Origin: Rufibacter ruber
GTDB lineage: Bacteria; Bacteroidota; Bacteroidia; Cytophagales; Hymenobacteraceae
Reading direction: 5' to 3'
DNA: 64,000 nucleotides
Assembly (NCBI RefSeq): GCF_001647275.1
Contig: NZ_LRMM01000001.1
Location: 186,001 to 250,000 of the forward strand
Under the pieces are notes generated by a model. It did no database searches. It was given only the letters and a program-made list of their open reading frames with translations, and was not told the origin of the DNA. The translations under genes and the position numbers were made by a program. This document shows, in pieces, positions 28,001 through 35,019 of this stretch. The number at the start of each line of letters is the position of its first letter. Position 1 is the first letter of the stretch.

Positions 28001-28046
28001 CTTCTGTTTTAGGGCTGTTTTTCTGAAAACAGCCCTAAAACAGAAG
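28001..28046. repeat. CTGTTTT palindrome copy 18 (perfect arms)
   Basis: CTTCTGTTTTAGGGCTGTTTT pairs exactly with AAAACAGCCCTAAAACAGAAG. It separates the two aldo/keto reductase genes. Confidence 0.85.
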
Positions 28047-28097
28047 GCGCACGTTTGGCTGGATTGGTTAGTAAGTGAACTTTTAAGAAGCAGCAAT

Positions 28098-29084
28098 ATG
28101 AACTATAGAACATTAGGCAAAACCGGCTTTCAAATTTCTGAGGTATCCTTGGGCACGTGGCAGGTGGGGGGCCGTTGGGGAGAGCCTTTCAAAGAGGCCA
28201 CGGCGGCAGAAATTATCAATGCCGCCATTGACGGCGGGGTCAACTTCATTGATACCGCAGACGTGTACAGTGACGGGTTAAGTGAGGCGGCCGTGGCCAA
28301 AGTGGTCAAGGGCAGAAGCGAGGAGGTCTTTATTGCCACCAAGTGCGGAAGGCAGATTCAGCCGCACACCGCCGAGGGGTACACTCCGGAGCGCCTGCAG
28401 CAATACGTAGAGGAGAGCCTCCGGAACATGGGCGTTGAAACCCTGGACCTGATCCAGTTGCACTGTCCGCCTACAGAAGTGTACCGGCGGCCTGAGATCT
28501 TTGAGACCTTTGCCAAATTGAAGGAACAGGGCAAGATCAGGAACCTGGGCGTGAGTGTGGAGCTGGTAGAGGAGGCGTTGCTTGCCATGGACTACGGGAA
28601 CGTGGCCACCATCCAGGTGATTTTCAATATGTTTCGGCTCAAGCCCAGTGAGCAGTTATTCACTAAAGCCCAGGAAAACAATGTGGGGCTGATTGTGCGG
28701 GTTCCGCTGGCCAGCGGCTTGTTAACCGGTAAGTTCACCCATGCCACCTCGTTCAGCCCGGAAGACCACCGCAACTTCAACCGGAACGGCGAAGCGTTTG
28801 ACAAAGGGGAGACGTTCTCTGGGGTTGACTATGATTTAGGGGTTGAGGCGGCCGAAGAACTGAAGAAGCTGTTCCCGGGGCAGGCGCCGCTGGCGGCGTG
28901 GGCGCTGCGGTGGGTGTTGATGTTCCCGGAGGTGAGTACCGTGATTCCCGGGGCCTCCCGGCCGGAGCAGGTGACCACCAACCTGCAGGCGGCGGCCCTG
29001 CCTGCGCTCTCACCTGAGCAGATGCAAGGGGTGGAGGCTGTTTATAACCAGTACATCAAGCCTACGGTGCACGAGCAGTGGTAG
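28098..29084 (+). CDS. Aldo/keto reductase
   Basis: 328 aa. Tetrad: Asp and Tyr in NFIDTADVYSDGLSE near residues 50-63, Lys in FIATKCG near 81 and His in IQLHCPP near 119. The N-terminal MNYRTLGKTGFQISEVSLG and the C-terminal VSTVIPGASRPEQV are typical of NADPH-dependent reductases of this superfamily. The substrate cannot be deduced. Single gene followed by a terminator. Confidence 0.93.
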   Translation: MNYRTLGKTGFQISEVSLGTWQVGGRWGEPFKEATAAEIINAAIDGGVNFIDTADVYSDGLSEAAVAKVVKGRSEEVFIATKCGRQIQPHTAEGYTPERLQQYVEESLRNMGVETLDLIQLHCPPTEVYRRPEIFETFAKLKEQGKIRNLGVSVELVEEALLAMDYGNVATIQVIFNMFRLKPSEQLFTKAQENNVGLIVRVPLASGLLTGKFTHATSFSPEDHRNFNRNGEAFDKGETFSGVDYDLGVEAAEELKKLFPGQAPLAAWALRWVLMFPEVSTVIPGASRPEQVTTNLQAAALPALSPEQMQGVEAVYNQYIKPTVHEQW

Positions 29085-29566
29085 CGCTCACACCTGGAGA
29101 AGACGCAGTAGGGCAGCTGCTGCCCCTAAAGCTAAAAAGGGGGATATCCCCCGATTCCCCCTTTTTATAAACAAAAACAAAAAACCCAATGGAATCATCA
29201 ACGGATTGCTTTCCACTGGTGGCAAAGTACCCGCTAAAAGTTGAGGAAAAGAATACCTAAAAGTTGGTATTTATTCAACGGGCCTGCCCAGGGGAAGGAG
29301 GCACACTGAAGGGGCAAAATGACAGAGGTAGTGGTGTAGCGTCTTCTTTTACAGCAGGTTGTGCTTGTCTGGAGCGGGTTCAGGCGCCTTTTCGCCTTCA
29401 GCTGACTAAATAAAAAGATGGAAGAGGGGGTTGGGCACACCCCTAGCAACAAGAAAGTACTAAGGAGCGGTGGCGGGTGCCAACAGGGGGAGTTTGGGAA
29501 AGCGCGGCCAAGGAGGCAACCCAAGCCGCCAGACCTTACCTTTGTGGCCGCTCTTTCTATTTGACT
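29085..29566. other. Intergenic stretch after the second aldo/keto reductase
   Basis: Contains the terminator hairpin at 29134-29166. The remaining ~400 bases show no credible gene; a long open frame leading into the DUF4268 gene from 29477 lacks family support. Confidence 0.45.
29134..29166 (+). terminator. Rho-independent terminator after the aldo/keto reductase
   Basis: An 11 bp perfect stem (AAAAAGGGGGA/TCCCCCTTTTT) around an 11-base loop, ending in a T run on the + strand. Confidence 0.75.
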
Positions 29567-30028
29567 ATGTATACAAGAGAACAAGCTTCACAGATGCGGC
29601 AGGCCTTCTGGACTACGTTTGGCCAGTACATGGCCCCTATCCCGTCGGCCGAGGGGATGAGGATCAACTGGTCTAACTATAAAACCGGGCTGAAGAACGT
29701 GTACTTCCGGATGCGGGCAGAAAAAAAAGCCGCCTCCATCGGGATTGAGATGACCCACCGTGACCTGGAGATTCAACAGATGTTCTTTGAGCAGTTTCAG
29801 GCCCTGAAACTTGTTTTGCATGAAACGCTGGGCGAAACCTGGGAATGGGAGCTTCACGCCCAGGACGAACTGGGGGAGACCATTAGCCGCATCTACACAG
29901 AACTGCCGGCGGTGAATGTGTTCAACAAAGATGACTGGGGAACGCTCATCACCTTCTTCAAACCGCGCATCATAGCCTTAGATGAATTCTGGACCGATGC
30001 CCAGTACGCCTTTGATTCCCTGAAATAA
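29567..30028 (+). CDS. DUF4268 domain-containing protein
   Basis: 153 aa from the ATG at 29567 (MYTREQASQMRQAFWTTFG). It aligns by eye with DUF4268 proteins: NWSNYKTGLKNVYFRM, IGIEMTHRDLEIQQMFFEQF and DEFWTDAQYAF at the C-terminus. The fold resembles restriction-endonuclease-like domains in some family members, but stand-alone copies have no known role. It is a housekeeping-context single gene, GC-rich like its neighbours. Confidence 0.82.
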   Translation: MYTREQASQMRQAFWTTFGQYMAPIPSAEGMRINWSNYKTGLKNVYFRMRAEKKAASIGIEMTHRDLEIQQMFFEQFQALKLVLHETLGETWEWELHAQDELGETISRIYTELPAVNVFNKDDWGTLITFFKPRIIALDEFWTDAQYAFDSLK

Positions 30029-30139
30029 GGCGTTTCTTTTGGGCAATGCGCTGGTTGGTTGTCTGGCATAAACGTGGTTGAGCGTTTTCTTTTGAGCCCC
30101 GGGCGTAAGCATCTGCTTGGGCGTTTGTAAGCAGGCAAG

Positions 30140-30182
30140 TTTCTGTTTCCGGGCTGTTTTTAGGAAAGTAGACCCAAAACGT
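30140..30182. repeat. CTGTTTT palindrome copy 19 (asymmetric form)
   Basis: Standard left arm TTTCTGTTTCCGGGCTGTTTTT and drifted right arm GGAAAGTAGACCCAAAACG, the same form as copy 2. Confidence 0.65.
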
Positions 30183-30267
30183 GGCCACAGCCTTCGCCAG
30201 CCAAAAGCCTCTGAATGCCGAATCCTGAAATCTCACATCAGCTTCTTTATCTAAGAACCGGAATACC

Positions 30268-30310
30268 TTCTGTTTTTGGCCTGTTTTCTGAAAAACAGCA
30301 AAAACAGAAA
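30268..30310. repeat. CTGTTTT palindrome copy 20
   Basis: CTTCTGTTTTTGGCCTGTTTT / AAAAACAGCAAAAACAGAAA; three bases of the right arm are missing. It abuts the stop of the minus-strand amidotransferase gene. Confidence 0.7.
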
Positions 30311-30311
30311 C

Positions 30312-31253
30312 TCAGACATTACCAGAGCGGGGTTGGAGGTTCATTTCCTGCTGCTCAATTGCCTCCAGCGCCCTGCTTCTGGGCGAAGAGATGGCCTGCT
30401 GCATATCAGGCTCCTCAATCTGTGCCTGTACCAACCGCGCGTGCTGCACCAGACTTTTAAAAATGCGCCGCTGCTCCTGGTGCTGCGGCAGGTACTCTGG
30501 GTGCCACTGCACGCCAAGCATAAAAGGCGCCAGTGTGTTCTCAATAGCCTGCACCACCTGGTTTTTCTCCCTCGCCACAATCTGGATTCCCCGGCCAGGA
30601 ACATGTACCGCCTGGTGGTGCAACGCGTTCACCTTCAGTTTCTCCACCCCCAGCACCTGTTGCAGTTTGCTCCCCGGGGCAATGCGCACCTTCTTCACCG
30701 GGAAAATGCTGGAGGGGTTGGGCTCCTCTTTGTAGAACGTTTGGATGTCCTGGTAGAGCGTGCCGCCAAAATAGACGTTCATGAGTTGGGAGCCCCGGCA
30801 GATGCCCAGTACCGGTAACCGCTTGGTGAAGGCCTGGTGAATGAGTTGGAACTCCAGATGGTCGCGCTCCCGGTCAACAGACCACTGGGGCTTCCGGCTG
30901 AATAACTTCCGGAGGAAAAACAGGAGCGGGTAGTACGTCCACCGGATGAACCGGCCAACTCTGGTGAGGAAACTTTTGCGGGGGTGCTGCAACGTGCGCT
31001 GCAGGTACTCGTTGATGAGGTTTTCCTGCTGAAACACCTGCGGGTCAATATCGGCGCCGCCGCCAATGATGAGCCCCTGCAAACCGTCTGAGGTGCGGGG
31101 GGAGGAGGGCGTGATCCGGACGGGTTTGCCCCCCGCCAGCCGTACCCCCAGGGCGGCAAAAAGCCACGCCACCTCGCCGCCCTTGTCTGGCCCCGTGACT
31201 CCAATGGTGGGGCGGTTGCGGTTGATTTTGTTTCTGTTTTCTAAGAATGCCAC
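30312..31253 (-). CDS. Class I glutamine amidotransferase-like protein (peptidase C26)
   Basis: 313 aa. Nucleophile motif PVLGICRGSQLMNV near residues 150-163 with the catalytic Cys, and GVQWHPEYLP near 255 with His and Glu of the triad. GLIIGGGADIDPQVF near 57 is typical of gamma-glutamyl-gamma-aminobutyrate hydrolase (PuuD-like) proteins. It starts with GTG inside the end of the amidoligase gene (13 bp overlap), so the two are translationally coupled. Pairs of amidoligase and C26-type hydrolase have been noted by comparative genomics. It would cleave a gamma-glutamyl-type bond, possibly one made by its partner. Confidence 0.87.
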   Translation of the reverse strand: MAFLENRNKINRNRPTIGVTGPDKGGEVAWLFAALGVRLAGGKPVRITPSSPRTSDGLQGLIIGGGADIDPQVFQQENLINEYLQRTLQHPRKSFLTRVGRFIRWTYYPLLFFLRKLFSRKPQWSVDRERDHLEFQLIHQAFTKRLPVLGICRGSQLMNVYFGGTLYQDIQTFYKEEPNPSSIFPVKKVRIAPGSKLQQVLGVEKLKVNALHHQAVHVPGRGIQIVAREKNQVVQAIENTLAPFMLGVQWHPEYLPQHQEQRRIFKSLVQHARLVQAQIEEPDMQQAISSPRSRALEAIEQQEMNLQPRSGNV

Positions 31254-32248
31254 TCGTTTATGCGTTTAACCCATTTCTCCTCAAAGCCCAGCAGGGTGTC
31301 TTTCTTAAGACGCAGGTATTCCTGGCTCAGTTGCGCTATTTGCCCGGGCTGTGCGGCCAGCTCTTCAATGACCACCCACAGGTTCCATTCCTGGGCCAGG
31401 GTCCAGTTGGGGTCTGAGACGCGGCTGTTGGGGAGCCGGTAATGGAACGTGTTTCTGGCTTTCACACTGCCCAGGTTGGTGTAGCTGTTGACCAGCTCTT
31501 CCTGCAGATGGGCAAAAAGCGGGTACAGGTCCAGCGGACGGTTGCGGTCTGGGTTGTAGTGGTGGTAGTCTTCAATGAGCTGCGGCAGGTCCGGCTGGTA
31601 GGAGGGGGGCAGCACCAGGGCTATGTACTCTGCCGGATACGGGTTGATAAACGTGGTCATGTGCCGGCGGGCGAAATCAGTTTGCCCTTTCTCCACCAGC
31701 CAGGGGTACAGCAGCAGAAACGCGCGCAGGTAACGGAGAATGGTAGCCGGGTCTGAGGCGGGCAGCTCTGTGTTGATGTGGGTGCCGAAGGCGTTGGTGA
31801 AAAACGCCTCAGTGCCCTGGGCGTGGTGCTCCAGCAGCGCCCTCCGGAGCGGCTCTAACTGGTGCAGCTGCGAATAAGGAATGGGCGGCGCGCCCACCTC
31901 ATAGGGGATCACCTTCTGGATCATGCTCTCCAGCGTATCTTCTACCTTTTCCTCCAGGGTGCTGCCGCCCACCTGAATGTGCTCCAGGTCTATGTTCAGC
32001 TTATCAAAGATGTATTTGTATTTCTTCTCAGTGAGGAGTTTCAGGTCAATTTCCACAGAAAAATCACCCAGGCGGGTGTTCACCACCTTCTGCGAGAACC
32101 GGTGTTCCTTCTGGCAGGTGCCGCCGTACAAGTCTATGATAAGTTGTACGCTCTCGTCTACGCCCACCTGCGCAAACTCCAGTTCGAAGCCCACTTTTCT
32201 TTCCTCCCCGCTGGCATTCACTTTGATGGGTAGCTCCTTAAATTCCAT
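31241..32248 (-). CDS. Putative amidoligase (COOH-NH2 ligase, GCS superfamily)
   Basis: 335 aa. The N-terminal KVGFELEFAQVG with its paired acidic residues is the ATP-metal signature of the amidoligase family (Pfam Amidoligase_2). FFTNAFGTHINTELP near residue 150 and FINPYPAEYIALVLP near 208 follow the same fold. It should join a carboxylate to an amine with ATP. The product is unknown. It is the first gene of a two-gene operon with the C26 amidotransferase-like gene. Confidence 0.83.
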   Translation of the reverse strand: MEFKELPIKVNASGEERKVGFELEFAQVGVDESVQLIIDLYGGTCQKEHRFSQKVVNTRLGDFSVEIDLKLLTEKKYKYIFDKLNIDLEHIQVGGSTLEEKVEDTLESMIQKVIPYEVGAPPIPYSQLHQLEPLRRALLEHHAQGTEAFFTNAFGTHINTELPASDPATILRYLRAFLLLYPWLVEKGQTDFARRHMTTFINPYPAEYIALVLPPSYQPDLPQLIEDYHHYNPDRNRPLDLYPLFAHLQEELVNSYTNLGSVKARNTFHYRLPNSRVSDPNWTLAQEWNLWVVIEELAAQPGQIAQLSQEYLRLKKDTLLGFEEKWVKRINEWHS

Positions 32249-32373
32249 AGTATGAAAGAATTAAACAGAACTATCTGAACGGGAAAATTAAGCGGGCGTT
32301 GCGGTACTGGCCGCTTTTAGCAGGAGAAAGGGCCTGTATTTTACTCATGGTGGGGCCACCACCTGGTTCAGAG

Positions 32374-32418
32374 TTTCTGTTTTAGGGCTGTTTTTCTAAA
32401 AACAGCCCTAAAACAGAA
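32374..32418. repeat. CTGTTTT palindrome copy 21 (perfect arms)
   Basis: TTCTGTTTTAGGGCTGTTTTT / AAAAACAGCCCTAAAACAGAA between the amidoligase gene and the small hypothetical gene. Confidence 0.85.
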
Positions 32419-32444
32419 CGCACGCCAGAAGACAGGCGCCCGGC

Positions 32445-32771
32445 CTACCAATGGGAGGCGGTGTCATCTGGGTTCCGGTACCGCTGAATGAAACGGTTCT
32501 GAAAGTCTGTGGGGGAGCCTTTGCCCTCCAGGTAATTCTGCATGTCCAGGTGCATCTTGAGCTGGTCCAGCTCCAGAAACTCCTGCCAGAGCAGTTGGTC
32601 ATGGAGGGGCAGGCTGTCAATGATTTCCGCCAGCTGCAGGTTTCTCCGGTCTGTTTCCGGCTGTTGCAGGTCTGGGTGTTCGTCCAGCTGTTTCCTGATT
32701 CTCTCCCTAAAGTACGCATTCAGCTCACTGTACCGGTCTTCATTCCAATTTTTGCTATCCAGATTTTCCAT
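32445..32771 (-). CDS. Small hypothetical protein
   Basis: 108 aa, acidic and helix-rich, rich in Leu, Gln, Glu and Asp (LPLHDQLLWQEFLELDQLKMHLDMQN). No signal peptide, membrane segment or recognised family. It lies upstream of the amidoligase pair on the same strand, but a palindrome and about 196 bp separate them, so co-transcription is uncertain. The ATG and composition fit a real cytoplasmic protein. Confidence 0.55.
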   Translation of the reverse strand: MENLDSKNWNEDRYSELNAYFRERIRKQLDEHPDLQQPETDRRNLQLAEIIDSLPLHDQLLWQEFLELDQLKMHLDMQNYLEGKGSPTDFQNRFIQRYRNPDDTASHW

Positions 32772-33089
32772 GGGGTGGGCAACTAGTAGAGGTTCTTGTA
32801 CGGGAAATTAAGGAAAGAAATGGAGCAGCGCTACCAGAAACCGCAGAACGGGTGGGAACAGTACCTTAAAGAGGGTTGAATCTGGGGTCAAACCTGTTCA
32901 GGCAGAAGGATTTACCTGAAAGTCAGTATTGCTTGCCCTGCTTTATCACATCAACTTTAATCATTGCAACGCGACCCTGCGCCTCTAAGAAAGGCTCAGG
33001 ACTTGTACAGGAAAATTTGATCTGTCATACTCCCCTGGTGTGAAGGCCGCTTAGGTTGATTAGGGCTAAAATGTTAAATCTAAAATTCA
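32772..33089. other. Intergenic stretch at the left edge of the second accessory island
   Basis: Base composition shifts here from GC-rich to AT-richer. No gene or repeat recognised; the divergent promoters of the flanking genes must lie within it. Confidence 0.4.
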
Positions 33090-34748
33090 ATGAGAACACC
33101 ACCGTTTCTTTATCTCATTTTCTGTTTGCTGGTAGTTTCCCCTGCGGTGGGGCAGACAGATGAAATTCTAAAATCCAGGGTAGTAAGAAAAAATATTGGG
33201 TTAGGTTTTGACCCGAACAATAACGGTCATTTGAAATATGTGATTGATGAAGATTATAGAAAAGCGAATTCGCTTCCTGTGTTTAAGAAAGCCAGCACCT
33301 TGCCTTTAAACCTGGCGGCGGCAAACGGGAGTTTTAATTTAATGATGGAATTTGTAAACCCGTTACAATATAACATCACCCTTACGCAAGAGTCAGAAAA
33401 AGACCCAGTCATCACCAAGACCAATGAGTTTTTGACTTCCGCTATTTCTATGTTAAATGAGGTAAGCGGCGGAAAGTATGCTGGGCAAACACCTGCTCCC
33501 CAACAAGCAGAGGCAAAACTTGACAACATTATTCAGGATTATAAATTAAATAAGGCAAACGCTGAATTAAATAAGGCAAACGCTCAATTAAAAAGTATGA
33601 ACCCCAGGACCGGAAAAATTACCGCAGTGCAACCAGCGGTAGAGGTTCCTCTTTTGGTTAATAATGAAAAAAGAATCACTAATGCAATCAAGAAGATAAA
33701 GTCTCCAGAACTCTTGTCACTGATCTTATGGCTTTCTAACGCTGATACTATATGTCTTGATAATAAAAAATCACTTGAATTTATAGAAGGATTGGCCAGA
33801 ATAGAGGAAAAATCAATCCAGTTCAAAGACAGCGCTAGGGAACTCCTGGAGACTATGTACAATATCCCAGATGCTCAAACTTTACGATCAGAGACGGCTA
33901 ATTTCAGGAAGAGCATCAAAGCATTAGAGGCAACCATGGAGGAAATGTCTAAAGAACTTACCCAATTAAATGATTATAACAAGATGGTGAGCCGCACAAC
34001 CAATGGTTGTATAGCCCTGGGTGCTGTGATGCAACAGAATACCCTTAATTTCTCTACTGCCGTGAAGAATCAGCTAAATAAACGGAGCCTGGTTATTGAG
34101 GAGCTGAAGAAGCTTGTAAAGTCAATAGAAAATGTATTGTTTCTCTCTGATGGCAATAGCTTTCTTGTTGACAACATTCAGGTGGAACCGGGTATGCTGA
34201 ATGAGGTGAGCATAAAGGTGGCTAAAAGAAATTTGATTTTTAATGACAGCGAAGAAAGAATCATTATTGAGGAGAAAGATGAGCGTACTGCCAAATTGCG
34301 GGTACGGGAGCATTCTTTAATTGTGACAGAAGTGGGGGTAGGGGTGCTGTTTACCAATATATCGTATTCTAAGTATGGCACTGAGGAAAGGGATGGAGAG
34401 ACAGTGGTAGTAAGTGCGGGTAAAGAGAACATCAGGTACGTAGCGGGTGCCATGTTAAACCTGTACCCTAAACTTGTGAATTCACATGTTGTGCCATTGT
34501 ACCAGATAGGAATTGGAACTGGCGAGGACCGGCCCACCCTCTTTACAGGCATTGGGCTCAGGTTCCTGAAACCTCTCAACCACATTGCGTTTTCGGCAGG
34601 CCCTATCTGGTCCTGGGAACGGGTGCTGGATGAGTCTATGCTGAAAGTGGGCGACAAGGTCTCTGGAACAGCCGAAATTGAGAATGCCCTGAAATTAGAG
34701 TTCAGAGATAAGCCTAAGTTTTACTTTGGGGTGCAGTACAGCTTTTAA
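33090..34748 (+). CDS. Hypothetical exported protein, helical middle and beta-rich C-terminus
   Basis: 552 aa, family not recognised. A signal peptide (FLYLIFCLLVVSPAVG) leads to a unique N-terminal part and a tandem LNKANAE/LNKANAQ repeat at about residues 153-166, encoded by a 21 bp DNA duplication at 33546-33588. A long helical or coiled-coil stretch follows (about 230-350). The final ~150 residues look like beta strands and end in Phe (FYFGVQYSF), as outer membrane barrels do. It is AT-richer than the core genes and starts the second accessory island. A small lipoprotein-like gene follows after 28 bp. Confidence 0.7.
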   Translation: MRTPPFLYLIFCLLVVSPAVGQTDEILKSRVVRKNIGLGFDPNNNGHLKYVIDEDYRKANSLPVFKKASTLPLNLAAANGSFNLMMEFVNPLQYNITLTQESEKDPVITKTNEFLTSAISMLNEVSGGKYAGQTPAPQQAEAKLDNIIQDYKLNKANAELNKANAQLKSMNPRTGKITAVQPAVEVPLLVNNEKRITNAIKKIKSPELLSLILWLSNADTICLDNKKSLEFIEGLARIEEKSIQFKDSARELLETMYNIPDAQTLRSETANFRKSIKALEATMEEMSKELTQLNDYNKMVSRTTNGCIALGAVMQQNTLNFSTAVKNQLNKRSLVIEELKKLVKSIENVLFLSDGNSFLVDNIQVEPGMLNEVSIKVAKRNLIFNDSEERIIIEEKDERTAKLRVREHSLIVTEVGVGVLFTNISYSKYGTEERDGETVVVSAGKENIRYVAGAMLNLYPKLVNSHVVPLYQIGIGTGEDRPTLFTGIGLRFLKPLNHIAFSAGPIWSWERVLDESMLKVGDKVSGTAEIENALKLEFRDKPKFYFGVQYSF

Positions 34749-34776
34749 ATGTCAGTTTACCTCTTAGACCTGTGTT

Positions 34777-35016
34777 ATGAAAGCTAAAGCGCCCTACTCC
34801 CTGGTAATCCTTCTCCTTTTTCTTCTTTCATGTGATACCCCCAGCTGCATTTCCTGCATTGCCCAAACCCCTAAAATGGCCATCATTGAACACCAGGTTA
34901 TCTGTGATGAAGATATTTACTTTGTAGAAGGGTTTGAAGCTGGCATGAAAGACAGGTACAAAGACAAGGGAGATACGGTCACCGTGCTTTGTGATTATTT
35001 CTCTATAGAAGATTAA
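34777..35016 (+). CDS. Small Cys-rich putative lipoprotein
   Basis: 79 aa. The N-terminus has a lipoprotein signal (YSLVILLLFLLSC) with the lipobox Cys near residue 19, followed by further cysteines (DTPSCISCIAQ). The rest is short and polar, ending CDYFSIED. No family recognised. It lies 28 bp after the 552 aa exported protein and probably shares its transcript. It converges on hsdR, with only 3 bp between the stops. Confidence 0.55.
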   Translation: MKAKAPYSLVILLLFLLSCDTPSCISCIAQTPKMAIIEHQVICDEDIYFVEGFEAGMKDRYKDKGDTVTVLCDYFSIED

Positions 35017-35019
35017 CCC

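Noticed and set aside
29477-29566. N-terminal extension of the DUF4268 protein
   Set aside because: The family begins at MYTREQA; the extension has no similarity and an uneven composition.
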